From Coleophoma eucalyptorum (taxonomy: Eukaryota; Ascomycota; Leotiomycetes; Helotiales; Dermateaceae): a stretch of 64,000 nt of DNA. How positions within the stretch are numbered: the first letter of the stretch is position 1; every line of letters starts with the position of its first letter. A program made the translations under genes and the position numbers. The stretch covers positions 1-64,000 of the forward strand of contig JALRME010000073.1 in assembly GCA_026120035.1 (NCBI GenBank), read 5' to 3'. Below the pieces are notes generated by a model, which searched no databases, was not told the DNA's origin, and saw only the letters and a list, made by a program, of their open reading frames with translations. This document shows positions 32,967 through 44,150 of this stretch, one piece after another.

Positions 32967-35419
32967 GATATTCACCTTTCGTGGACTTTTTGCGTCTTCT
33001 ATCTTAGGTTTCTTAAGTTTGGCTTGATCGATGATTCAAAGCTGACAAGTGGTCTATTGCTAGGTGCTTTTCATGTTTTCGACCATGGCTTAAACGGTGA
33101 GTATGGTTGTGGTACCCCTCTCTCCTTTCTTTCCGCGTTTTGTTAAGCAGTACATCCATTCGCTTGATCACTATTGATCGGGGATTAGGACAGCCCTCCG
33201 CTCGATCACCTATCCGGGGGATTGAGCAATCATTCATTCGATTGCCCATTAAGATGCTTAAGCGACTATGCCTGGAGTGCTCGACGCGGTGCCAAAGGCT
33301 AAGATTCGTAACTTGGAACAAGAGTCAGATGGTATAGGTCTAGGTTGTCATATACATAATAACAACATAACCATCCTATCAGAATTGCTATTCACGTCCG
33401 GAAAACAATATCGAGTGTGATTGATGCGTATTACGGTCGCGATCTATGCTTTAAGGACGATAGATTTCGTTTGGCGACAAACGTAATGACAATGAATAAG
33501 GCCTTTTTGGACATTATCGCGCGAAGAGGATACACGAGGTCCTGTTCTGGAGTTTAACCAGAAGAAAAAAGATACTAAACGAGTTCGAGCTGAGTAGTAT
33601 CGCTGGCGAAAACCGACAGACTGTTGTACAGTAGAGCGCGGCTCACGCAAAGCGCGAATCCACGAGAGGTCGAAAGATCCTTGCATGAGTCGCTGTACCG
33701 GCGCTAGGTATCTGTCAAAGTAGTCCATGCACTTCTTGTACAACAGGATGGTCTCTGTGCATAGTGCTGAGTAGTAGTAACCAGCACCACCTTGCTACGG
33801 ATGGATTAACCTATAACAGGATGAGTAGGAAGGCTACGAGGGTCGGTGTGTCCACAACCTTATCGCTGCAGATCGTTTCGTGCTCTCAATGTCTACCTTG
33901 TACTTGGTTCTTTTTGGCAACCCAAGCAATTATTTCTGACACTTTAGAATTTGTCAAGGTGGCATTTGATACCTCGTCGTCGGTCGTAGGGCTTTTTGCC
34001 AAGATTACACTCCATTCTGCGCAAATGTAAAGGCAATGTATATACGTGGTTTGAACTACCAGGATCTGGCCACACCACACCACGCCCACGCCATGACTAT
34101 TCCATGGTATGGGTGCGGTGTGATTATTAATCACGTACTTAAAAATCGCAAATGAAAGAAAGACTTTTACTTGACTTCAGTTACATTCTATAGTAAACCC
34201 TGTCACTGTATCGGTAGGCTTCCAGCCCTGCTAGTTTTGTATCCCTTTGTTCGGGTGAAACCTGTCACGCTAGAAGCAGGAGTCTAGAGCCGCTAGCTCT
34301 GCCCTATCTACACGTACTGCTGCTCCCTGCAAGGTGCAATAAAGTAGAGCTCATTGCTACAGTCTTAATACGTAAATACTGATGAGATTTGGGCACCCCA
34401 CTTCGTCGAAAATGGGAAAACGAAGCAAGCTCTACTACAATAATCATGGAAGTGCAAATCTGCACAGGAGTTACCAAGTGGGATGAAAATAGGAGCTGAG
34501 CTTAATCAGCACTGGTTAGGTTCCCTGTACAATATGCCACGCACCCGTGACGAACGGTGGTTTTGGCTCAAAATAGAGTGCAAATGCACCCTACGGTTTT
34601 ATTGAATCCCTAGCGTCTGTGGGATAACAGTATGGCGCTCCAAAAGTGTCATTCTGGAGAGGATAATAAGCTAATCAATAAGCTAAAACAACATCTCCCT
34701 TACGGGATGTAAACTCAATCGAGAACGTATGGAGGATCATCAAAATAAGAACCCCACCTGGAGGTTGAGAAGTTAGATTTAGAACACATAAGGAATAAAA
34801 ATAAACGTATTGATAGAACTGGTAACTGAGATATTAATAGCTATAGAACTGGAAGAAAATGTACTCACTTATTCGATCCTTCTTGATTCGAATAGCTAGT
34901 ATAATTGAAAACGGGTGTGTATTCGCAAATTGTTGAAACTCCTTTCGTGAAATACTTTTGTCACAATGGGCCTAGGCCCTATGTTCGAAAAGGAGGTAGA
35001 CTCTTTCTACCACGCAGCCAAAAGGTAGTTCTATCACCAATCATAAGGATTGGAATGTTCAGCAGCAGCCGAGTACAGCACAGAAGAACACTATCGGACG
35101 CCCTTGCAAACCAAAGCGGTGGATATAACTTAGGCCATCGTGCTGCTGTGAATATGAAGGATATGCGACTTCTTACTGTATGACCCTCCTATCCAAATCA
35201 CTTGGTATTATATATTAGTTATTTCAAGAAAGATCGTGGAGCAAAGTCTAGTACTTTTTGCAACGCTCCACGACTTGAATGCGTAAATGCGATGCTACGC
35301 CTCCCGCAGCAAATAGGTAAGCATGCAAACCTCTGGGACTAGCTGTCACCAAGTAAGGAGCCAGGGAGCTACCTAACAATGGTTATACAGCTTCAAGTCC
35401 ACGAAGTCGCGCTGTTGCG
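32967..35419. other. gene-poor stretch with duplicated fragments
   Basis: 2.45 kb. 33150-33230 holds GATCG/GATTG-rich sequence also seen in altered form at 39.93-40.08 kb, consistent with duplication of the Zn2Cys6 upstream region. 33706-33830 is shared with 36.1 kb. A minus-strand frame at 33886-34134 has protein-like content (EWSVILAKSPTTDDEVSN) but no gene model. The remainder shows nothing. Confidence 0.45.
33706..33830. repeat. 120-bp duplicated coding fragment
   Basis: Matches 36080-36190: both contain TATCTGTCAAAGTAGTCC and GCACTTCTTGTACAAC. On the minus strand both encode a form of LYKKCxDYFDRYL. Beyond DRYL the two loci diverge, so at least one is a fragment. Confidence 0.8.
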
Positions 35420-35956
35420 ATGCTGTCCGAAGCACAGCTTGCTCGAAAACGAGCAATGGACCGCGAGGCACAGCGACAGCGACGACAGCGCACGATAGGA
35501 TACATTAAGCAGTTGGAGACACGAATTAGGGAGCTTCAAAAGACTCATCAGAGCCATGTTAAGTTGAAAGAGCTACGGCAGAGGAACCTCGAGCTTGAAC
35601 ATGAAGTACGCAGATTAAAACAAGTACAAAGAACTAGGGAGGAATCTGTTCGCTTGGCAGATCATACGCAAAATCGTACGTTCTAAAGAAACTTCTTAGT
35701 CAAACCCTTAGGTATGCCTTGCGACTAGTAGCAAGTATGTGCTCATTTTACCGATACAGATGGGTTAGGTCATACTGCCTGGCGAAATATTAGGGATCAA
35801 TTTCGGTACTCGGAAGACGATTTTCATCACTTCTATGCTATTAGCCTCGACCTCCATCAGCAATGGAGCGATAGCGGTGCCTTTCAGCTTGACGCCGAGG
35901 ACGTCATCACAACGGACAAGTTTGACGAGCACCGGGAGCTCTTCGCGCCAACCTAG
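35420..35956 (+). CDS. bZIP transcription factor, short, 150 aa
   Basis: Model: join(35420..35675,35760..35956). The first exon is a bZIP domain: basic region ARKRAMDREAQRQRRQRT followed by an amphipathic helix with leucine spacing (IKQLETRIRELQ). The 84-nt intron has GTACGT and joins to a coding second exon (TAWRNIRDQFRYSEDDF, ending ELFAPT). bZIP proteins bind DNA as dimers. This one lacks the long C-terminal domain seen in many fungal bZIPs, so it may be truncated. Its stop lies 15 bp from the stop of the convergent minus-strand fragment. Confidence 0.65.
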
Positions 35957-35971
35957 CAAGCTAGCATATAA

Positions 35972-36290
35972 CTACAGTATATCAAATGCCGCTATTTGTG
36001 GCCCTTGCCGGGTATACATTATTTTTTCGATGTCATATACAATCCTCAATAGTTTCGTCTTTTCACCACTGTACCAATCCAGGTATCTGTCAAAGTAGTC
36101 CTTGCACTTCTTGTACAACTGGATGGTCTTTATACATAGTGCTGAGCAGTGGCCAGCACCATCTTGCTACTGGATGGATTAACCTCATGTTTCGTATCCA
36201 GCTTATGTATAGATGCTTGCTTATTTCCACTTCCTTCCATAATTCAGGCGCTTGAGATATTATTTGCTGTATAACATCGTGCGGAAACGC
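35972..36290 (-). pseudogene. 3' fragment of an unrecognised gene
   Basis: The minus strand reads as coding in two pieces: a first piece near 36290-36180 (HDVIQQIISQAPELWKEVEI) and a second ending at the stop 35972 (LYKKCKDYFDRYL, then KTKLLRIVYDIEKIMYT and IAAFDIL). A clean intron joining them was not found. The second piece recurs in part at 33.7 kb. Protein-like content is clear; family unknown. Confidence 0.45.
36080..36190. repeat. 120-bp duplicated coding fragment (second copy)
   Basis: Partner of 33706-33830, in the same orientation. See the minus-strand fragment at 35972-36290, to which it belongs. Confidence 0.8.
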
Positions 36291-36310
36291 ATATAACAGG
36301 ATTAGTATAC

Positions 36311-38732
36311 CTAAGAACCTAGCACAGTCTTAGTATAACGCAGGTATGCGATGGGATTACAAACGTACGTATGCGTATACTCAAACATATGAGGAATAAG
36401 AAGTTGTTGAGATTGATAGTTAGCAAATGCTAAAGGCCAAAGAGAACATGCCTAGGAATTGTCAAAAGGGATACCTATAAAGTAACATAGTAGCAATACC
36501 TTTAGTGACCTTAGCAATAAGTCCTGGTCCATTGGAAAAGTAATAGTTGAGTGCATGGCGTAATATAGATAGGGGCGCCAGATGATATACTCAGCATATT
36601 TGTATCTAGTCTGTAATGAAGCTTTCATTATGTGCCTATAATCGCTAGCTCTTCGAGCTTCGAAGTTGAGTAGTGGTGTTGGGACTGGCTCAAAAGCACA
36701 CTGCACATTGCAGTCTTCGTTATAGAACATTATAGGTGGAGGAAGAGCTAGGCGCCAAGATTCCAATTGGTTTGACAGATCATTCACTAGCTTTTGAGTA
36801 GGTATGGGTAGTTTGTCGTCATCAACAGAAATAAGCTTCCCTTTTCAGTCGTAGTTAGTAATGAAGCCTTAGGTTGCTCACTCGAGACTTACTTATTCCT
36901 ATGTACGCTTGTCGTGCTCGGTTGATAAGTGTCCTTAGCGTAATATGCGCTAAGAAGTAACACTCTATTAGGATATCGTCCTCGTCTCTCAACCCACGTG
37001 TTTTGTCTTCTCCCGTGAACAGGTGTAGAGGTACTGAATCTTGCAAAGCATCTATACCTGGGGCTTCTATTCCAAATTCGCCTGTTATAGCACTACACTC
37101 ATTCTTAGCAGAGCCTTCTTCCTTTTAGTAACGATCCATTACCTATCAAAAATACTACACATCCAGAAGCACCTTGCAATCATATCGCCAGAGAAGCAGG
37201 ACCAATCGGACACGCTAAAACCAGAGTTAGAAAATAGCTTGTAAAGAGTAGGGAAGCTTTCCTTTTCACAAGACTTTCGCATATCAGGCAGCTTAGTTTC
37301 ACCATTCTCATAAATTCCTAAAACAGTAGGTAAGCTAAGGTATCTATATATATGAGGAGTTAATACAATACCAGGTTCCGCGCAGTCTGACAATAGTATG
37401 CTCTGCTCGCCCCATTAATAATCAGCTTTTCTAAAGTGTATGAAATCACCTACGAGAATAGAATACAAGTCTGCAATCTCGTAACACTCCAGTCCGCCAA
37501 CAAAAGTCCAAATCTTTTCTTAGCTTCAATAAGAAAAATATAACCTGGGGGCTGTTCCACAGTCCCTCCACTAGGTTCTACGTTTAGCTCGAAGCCTTTA
37601 AATTTCTCACCGTTCGTTGCCTCCTTAGCTAGTAAACCAAGCGCAAGGACAAGAAGAACTAAGCACGAAGCTGGATCTGCTTCGTTAAAGTCATTCCTAA
37701 TGGCGCTAGGCAGAATTTGAGTATAGAAGCTATGCCGATCAAGAACTGGGTAGATGCAATGGTACGATGTGAAGTAAGTCCGGCAAAGCTCTTCAATATG
37801 GCCTCTGTTCAGTTCTATCGACCGGCCCTGACCTAAGATCACATCTCCAGCTTCTCTATACAAGATATCCCGGGCCCGATCAGTAGGAAGTGGAGCTTCA
37901 AACTGTTGTGCTATAGTAGATAGCCAATCTTCCGTGCTATTACTACCTTGGTATAGATTCCAAACCTCCAAACCTTCGCCCTCAAGAAGTGATCGTATTG
38001 CTGGCCAGGCAAGCAACTTCTGTACTTCGGTAGTCTGTGGAGACGGAATATCAAACGGTTTCGCATGCCTTTTCAAATCTGCAGTAACGGGTTCAGGATC
38101 TACAGACTTAAAAGGCAGTTCGCCAACTTTGGAATTGACCGTAGCATACTTTCCGCCTTTAGGGTTGTCTTGGAGTGTCTTAAGTGCACCTATCGAGGAT
38201 TTTTGGAGTAGAGCTCTGTCCAACTTGCTTTCGACTTCGAGCAGCGTACTTAAGATTAGAGTAAGATTGTTGTCTCTCCTGCCTTGGGATTAGTTCTGTA
38301 GCTCTCTAGGACTTTATTTCTTTGCTTTGTTGAAAAGGTAAATACGTACTTTGCAGGCTTGGGCTCTTGATAAATGCATTCTTGTTTCAGTCTCGTGCAT
38401 GAACTACACTTCGGTCGCTGCTCATCACATCTATAACACCGCCAAATGAGTCTTGTTGCCCATAGAGTGCTGCTAATAGAGTAGCAATGTCGGACTAATA
38501 CTAGCAGCAACAACTCACCTGCTTTTCCGCGAACGGCACGTTTGACAAGCCTATATAAGATTCGTAAGCTTCTCTCTTATAATATTATCGAGTATGAATG
38601 TCTTCAAACCCTCGTTGCAAAATTTCTTCTTTTACCAGCGGTTCTTTCCGGTAGACCATCCTTTGCTATGTCAAGGGGAGAGTTCTCATCTATTATAGCA
38701 GTGGACTGGACCTCATGGGTATAGTAGGACAT
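36311..38732 (-). CDS. Zn2Cys6 transcription factor, 666 aa
   Basis: Model: complement(join(36311..36451,36500..36840,36893..37092,37143..37400,37454..38278,38350..38430,38519..38550,38610..38732)). The zinc cluster is split over two introns: ACQTCRSRKSR | CDEQRPKCSSCTRLKQECIY. The middle homology region has CRTYFTSYHCIYPVLDRHSF, DPASCLVLLVLALGLLA and the CFWMCSIFDSAITGEFG segment; the C-terminus has YIIWRPYLYYAMH and ACSLWPLAF. This is the layout of fungal Zn2Cys6/fungal_trans regulators. The least certain junction is near 37.40-37.45 kb, where the usual helix after LQTCIL is poorly conserved. The 48-nt last intron removes an in-frame TAG. Target genes are unknown. Confidence 0.7.
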
Positions 38733-40359
38733 CTCAAATCAGCAGATAAGAGCTCGTCGACAATCAAATGGCAAATCTCTGGCAATCAAATCAGCAAGAC
38801 GGTTAGGTGGTGGGGGATTTTGCGGTCAACCATCGTCTATTATTGATAGCTGTCTTTCGATTGCCTGACTAGTTGTATTGCTGTTCAAATTCTTAAAAGT
38901 ATGTTAACGTCATAGGCTAATCTGACCATTTAACTGGTCAAATTCAACTTGGTAGTATGCAGCCTCCCGTTGCCAGATGGCGGGCCGTATCCATAATTTC
39001 AGGGAAACCTTGGCAGTGCGGACTAGTACGGAGCTACCTCTCCGGTGTGTTTACCCATTTATTGTGAGCAGAGAAATTTAGTGCTATTTTAGTAAATCCA
39101 AATGCTTGATAGAGATTCAAGTTAGAAATAACTAATAATCCGTTCCCGTAGGATTTTGAGCTTCTAAATACTCTTTTGAGTACATATGTTCATTAGCAAT
39201 CGTTGACGATTAAGCAGTATTACGTCAGTGCTACTTCGACATTCTTGTTGCATATCTTACACATCTGCGGTTTTCATACAACCCTGCCTATGCATATGCA
39301 TATGGATAAAATGGGCCGGTAGACGGAGTTCGGCGGAACCACCGAAAATATGCCAGAACTTATGTATTTGTTTCAATTACTGTTCACCACTTATTATTAT
39401 GCCAACTATAACCAAGGAACTTCTACATCTACATGAGATTGCAAGAAATATCATATCGTAACGGAAAGAAGCTCCTCTGTAATAACGGCTTTAGTCGCTT
39501 GTTGCTTAAGCAAGGGAGCCATCACCTCGTCCTCAAGCCCTTCATTGTCTTACAAATCCCTAGTTGCCACACTCACAAATTTAAGTATCCTCCAAAACTT
39601 AACTCACTCTTTTTCGCCAGGCAGCGAGATTCAAATTCCCTAAGTGCCGCTGAGGCACTAAGGTCGGAACAGCCTAATATACTAAGCTGCGAGAAAAGTT
39701 TCAAGCTTGTTGGCGGAAAGATAGCTTCAAACTATCGCTGTGACACTACAAAAGTGCCTTTAATGTGATACCTGGACCTTTCATTCTCTACACCGTGGAA
39801 TGCCTTTTATAAGCACAATGTTTCTGTATAAGATGCGCTGTTAAAAGAAAAAGCTTATTCACGTTTGTCAGTAAAGCTCGCTACTAGGCATGCAAATACT
39901 TTCAAGAGAAATCGCGCACTGTTGTCAGGGGCTAAACTCCCTGAATGGGTGATCGAGCAGATGGATGATCGTGCGGATGGTTGTCCTGCTCCGATGATGG
40001 TCGCACGGATGGTCGTCCGGCTCCCCAATACGTGATTGAGCAGATGGCAGTCCAGCGTCTCGATCACCAACATGCCAAGAAATGAACCATCCTTTTCATA
40101 GTTAGGGATAGAGTCCCGTCAAGAAAGTCATTTCGTTGATTCTGCAATAAAGTTCAAGCGCAGTATATCGTACAATTTAGCAGCAGGTAATAGCGTGGAC
40201 TCTTTTTGATGGCTTGTTCAATTGTGAAATGCATTATATGCTACAATACTTCAAGCTCGTCTATACCAATACTTAACACTTAGGAGCAGAGAGTTCTCTA
40301 AATCTGTCTACCAGAGGGATATCCTCCAAGAAATATTCCAAGTTGCAAGAATAGAGAAA
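38733..40359. other. gene-poor stretch
   Basis: 1.6 kb. 39930-40080 carries GATCGAGCAGATGG-type sequence related to the upstream region of the Zn2Cys6 gene at 32.4-33.3 kb. No gene recognised; the open frame at 39.4-39.8 kb is not convincing. Confidence 0.45.
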
Positions 40360-40688
40360 GGTTAGGTCGCCAAATTCGCCCTTGATTAGGGGAGCGAAAC
40401 GCGTTCGCGAACACTTCATTCAAATCTTTCAGCCGGCGGCAAAAGCTTTGCTTCCAAAGGTGGCCAAAATTTCATAAGTCGTTTACGCGTGTTAGAGTCA
40501 GTAATAAGACATACGCGTTCGAATTACAGGAAATCTAGGGCCAAAGTAAAGGGAATGTTCCGTCCTATCCCAGATGGGGTTCTTGTCGGCTGTGGGTAAC
40601 CAACACGAACTAGAGGTTTCTGAATGCGTCTACAAAGCTTACATCAAGCACCCAAAAGGAAAATTGATCCAGCAGATTAAAGAGCCTT
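40360..40688 (+). pseudogene. mutated inverted copy of the short Zn2Cys6 gene
   Basis: The plus strand matches the minus-strand gene at 32407-32966, from just after its start (CGCCAAATTCGCCCTTG) through the first zinc-cluster half, the intron and into exon 2 (CAGCAGATTAAAGA). Many differences are C-to-T or G-to-A in the copy. For example, the CRKSRAK region reads GAATTACAGGAAATC where the gene has GAATTGCAGGAAGTC. Several in-frame stops result. The copy ends at the start of the JmjC-like fragment. Confidence 0.85.
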
Positions 40689-41320
40689 CTGTATGACAGA
40701 CTTCCAATGCGGAAGTCTTTCATTGTCAAAATTGCTGAGTGCAATGACGTTATCTAGATCTTGAGGGCATTGGTGGTGGTGCCAATCGAACTGATTGATA
40801 TCGAAAGATGATAACAGCCTTTGCGGAGTTACGACCCATAGGCCAGTAAATTTATATGTATGATCACGGGCTCTTCCTTGTCTGATCTCAATGCCACAAT
40901 CCGGGCAGGTCTGTCGTAGGTCGAGGCATGCGCTCCGATGCTCCTTATCACGTCTAGTAATATAATCTTGGCTGCAATTAGTGCACTTTTTTATTCGTCT
41001 GGGTTGCCGGCGTAATTGTGTAGTAGTACAATTGGAACTTATGATATTGAGTAGCGTTAGGATGTAAGGTTGAAAGTAAAGTATGTTTGTCGCACATAAA
41101 GTCACGTGAAACCAACCACTTTTGTCATGTACCGCCATCTGACCGCCATAGCGGGCCCACAGCATACCATCTTATGCTTAGTGCGCTACCCGCATGCTCT
41201 ACGGTCCATTGGCTAAGTCATATGCATATAAATGAACCACAGATATACACGATATACAACAGAAAAGTTCGAAGGCTATTTTCAGATGTGTATTCTACTT
41301 ATGTTTCAGTTGTGCCTGAT
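40689..41320 (-). pseudogene. 5' copy of the JmjC-like gene
   Basis: Matches 27560-28140: promoter, leader and the first roughly 105 codons including both zinc fingers. The start ATG is ATA in the copy. The first finger is damaged (CTNCSQDY) and the second has lost its last Cys (HTYKF). The copy stops near LPHWKS, before the JmjC domain. The E-box-like GTCACGTGAAA of the promoter is conserved. Confidence 0.9.
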
Positions 41321-41522
41321 CCAATTATTTACAGTTATACAAGCGCCCGGAACGTGGCCTGCTCCAGGACCCTCGCCGTGAGCTTTCGAGGAGAGGAAGC
41401 GTCGCAGTCCATGGATTGATTAGTAAAGCATTAAAAGATTGCTGTTTAGCAGTTTCAAATCGATGAGGAAGGTAAGAGGATGAAGGAGGGATATCAATAA
41501 GTACTGTAGAATACGGCTAAAC

Positions 41523-41564
41523 TAGCTATATTGGGTGCTCACTTATGAGCACCCAATATAGCTA
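41523..41564. repeat. perfect palindrome, 19-bp arms
   Basis: TAGCTATATTGGGTGCTCA, loop CTTA, TGAGCACCCAATATAGCTA. The core matches the palindrome at 2421-2446. See findings. Confidence 0.9.
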
Positions 41565-41639
41565 ATGCCATCAAAAGATTACCCAAACCTAAAGACACCT
41601 TGGATATCATATTCTCACTTATCTTTAGTATTGACTGCC

Positions 41640-41873
41640 TTGTTCTAGCTTCTCTAGTCATCTCCTTGAGCACTATCTTATTGATCTAGAACTCTTTTGT
41701 AAGGGTAAATTTACTCTATTTAGTGCTAAGGCACAGTTTGCTAGAAAATTGGATACCTTAATCTATCGAATCCTAAATAGCTTGCAGCAATTTAAGCGGA
41801 TGGACACCGTATTGGCACGTGATCATGCCGATATACTGCCGGATGTCTCTGCCTCTTCCCCTTGTTTAGTTTA
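41640..41873 (+). other. coding-looking fragment, not recognised
   Basis: A plus-strand frame reads HLLEHYLIDLELFCKGKF, then SAKAQFARKLDTLIYRILNS, to a stop at about 41873. Composition is protein-like, but there is no ATG and no family match known to me. Confidence 0.3.
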
Positions 41874-42635
41874 ATCCCCTCTGCTTGGTTCACAGTACTG
41901 ATGACAGCACAGAAGCAGCAACGCTACGTCCTATTTAGTTGTTATAAAAGCTCTAAAATAGCAAGTTAAATTGTTTTCTTTAGACGTTGATGAATCTTGA
42001 TTCCAAATTAAAGACGACTTTAGAAGCATCTTAGAGGGCACGAAAAGAAGCGTTCTCCAAGCGGTAGCCTAGTGCTAGTAAATATATACTACTTAAGGCT
42101 TAGAAGATCATCGCTCTCTGTATCTATACTTCGAAGATTTTATGTTGAGTAGAACACCTACCAACGACTTCCCAAACTTCTTCTACGCCACAGCTTCAAG
42201 GAAAGTTTGCAAAATGAGTTTAGCACAATGTTCGCTGACTTTTCGACAGCATAAGCACTATGTTGTGGTTTTGTGGTTGCGCGATTGGTTTTGTAAGAAC
42301 CTCTTCGAAGAAAAAGTCCAATAGAGCGGAGCTCCATCCCGATCTACCTATAAGGATTACAGTACCAGTAGAAATGCAATGCTTAAGACATAAGCTACCA
42401 TCATATCTTGAACACCTACTCGATCATGGAAATCTCAATTCGGAAATGGCCAAAAGTTCTGTTAACTTAGACAAATCTTTCTAGAGTGGCTTTATAATAG
42501 GCTACATGTAGATTTCTCTATAGCTGGGATTGAAGGAGGCTTGAACTATTCTGTTATCACAAACTACTCATACAGTACTGTTTCGTAGTAATAGATTATC
42601 GAAATGCATTGCATGATTATAGTATGTCAAATTTA
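41874..42635. other. no supported gene
   Basis: About 760 bp. Short frames near 42.15-42.48 kb lack splice support. AT-rich. Confidence 0.4.
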
Positions 42636-43085
42636 ACGTCCGTCCCTGCGTGCCGAAAAACCCTGCGTGCCAAAAAGGCTTCACGATTTTGGGGTCTAAA
42701 AAACTAACTACGCAAATATAATAAGTTATGGTTAGTTTACTATTGTTCCTTAGCCATTTCTCTGCAAGTAACTTATACAGAACTTAGTAAGAAGACATCA
42801 CAATTGTAGAATTCTATTGATCGTTTTGTCGCCGGCGTTGAAATTCACTTGATCTGTGCCCCCTGCTCTAACTTGACTATCGACCTGTATTAAGATTTCG
42901 GGACAACAGAATGAATCTCCTACCAAGAAGACATAAAGCTTATAAACTTTAAAGCTATAGAGAAGAAGGAATGCCTATGCCAAATTTATCCGGATAAAGT
43001 GGGAGGTATGCAAAACGCCACTCATCCTAATAAATGAAGAAGTAGCTTATATATAATACTATATTTTACAACAACGCTAGTTGTA
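42636..43085. mobile_element. non-coding DNA-transposon relic (left TIR plus internal part)
   Basis: Starts TA-ACGTCCGTCCCTGCGTGCC followed by A-runs, a TIR type seen in Tc1/mariner-Fot1-like elements. It is alignable with 57261-57700 over about 430 bp; shared pieces include CTATTGTTC, TCGACCTGT and TTTATCCGGA. No transposase frame and no facing right TIR within the unit. Confidence 0.6.
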
Positions 43086-43339
43086 GTTAAAATAGGATAT
43101 TATACAAGTGCACGTGATGTGTGACGCGCCGGCGTTCTTCTCGAACACAGTGCACTAGGTACCTGGCCCTACAAAAGGTGGAACACTCCAGAAAATGCCA
43201 GACGTGTACTGACTTCTGTTTTCTAGCATTCGTGTGGGAAACCGCTATTAGATACGATCGATTACGACGTACTCGAGTTTGCAAAAGTAACCAAAAAGAA
43301 GTCAAAGAAATCAAGGCGGAGAACAGGGAAACAATCAGA

Positions 43340-44119
43340 CGATGACTCAAGAGAGCACGCTAACGTTCACATTGAAGAGTTGTCCGACTTATGCAGATTA
43401 ATGGAAGAGGTCGTGGATTCGGTATATGCTGGCAGAAATCAGACAAAGCCTTCCAACGACAGCAGCTTTTTTGAGATGGCTGTGGTGGTGATATTAGATA
43501 TCTCTTGGCAACCAGACTGGAACTTCAAGATCAACGTTGGGGCTTTTAGGAGAATCTTGATGAACCTTTTAAACAACGCTTTGAAATATACAGATGCTGG
43601 GTTTGTGAAAGTCGCTGTAACATTTGATCATCAGCGATCGCCACATGAGGGGGGGGAGCCACGTCCGACGCTGTGTCTTACACTGACCGACTCAGGGAGA
43701 GGCATTTCTCGAGAATATCTGAGAGACCAACTTTGTACTGCGTTAAACAAGCAGATGCCCTAAGTGTGGGTACAGGCTTAGGACTCAGTATTGTGCGACG
43801 TGTTCTCCGCGATATTGATGGCAACGTTGATATCGAGAGTGAACTGGGATCTGGAACCAAAGCCTCCGTATCACTACCGCTCAAACCTGGAAAATGCCAC
43901 TCATCTGGAGGTCAGTCATCTAACGCTGTAAGTGAAGTTAGAGAGAAGTTGAAAGGCCGTCAAGCTTATATCGTAAATGAAGGCTTCGACGCCTATCCGA
44001 ATCTGTCCGACACAGCTACTGGAATCCTGTCCTCAGAAGCTCTGACTTCCTTGCCGGAATATTGTTACTCCGTGTCGAAGTGCCACTCTAGCAAAGGCGA
44101 GGTTGAGCCGCCACGGTGA
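43340..44119 (+). pseudogene. fragment of a hybrid histidine kinase gene (HATPase domain)
   Basis: The frame holds the ATP-binding N box (ILMNLLNNALKYTDAGF), the G1 box (DSGRGIS) and, in another frame after about 43750, the G2 box (GTGLGLSIVRR) plus IESELGSGTKASVSLPL. A one-base loss near AACAAGCAGATG explains the frame change. The sensor region, the HisKA phospho-acceptor and the receiver domain are absent. Histidine kinases of this type feed the HOG-type phosphorelay. Truncated and frameshifted, so not functional. Confidence 0.85.
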
Positions 44120-44150
44120 CGCAACCGCCTCCCCGACCTTCCACCCCTCA

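Noticed and set aside
33013..33337. Open frames on both strands near 33.1-33.3 kb
   Set aside because: GATC-rich repetitive upstream sequence; no splice support or protein-like composition.
36452..36499. In-frame stop near the end of the same factor
   Set aside because: It lies in a 48-nt GT-AG intron; the family C-terminus continues in the next exon.
37400..37453. Premature TAG in the 666-aa Zn2Cys6 factor near 37.45 kb
   Set aside because: A GT-AG intron of 53 nt removes it and restores frame with the following coding exon, so a nonsense call was not made; the junction is still flagged as uncertain.
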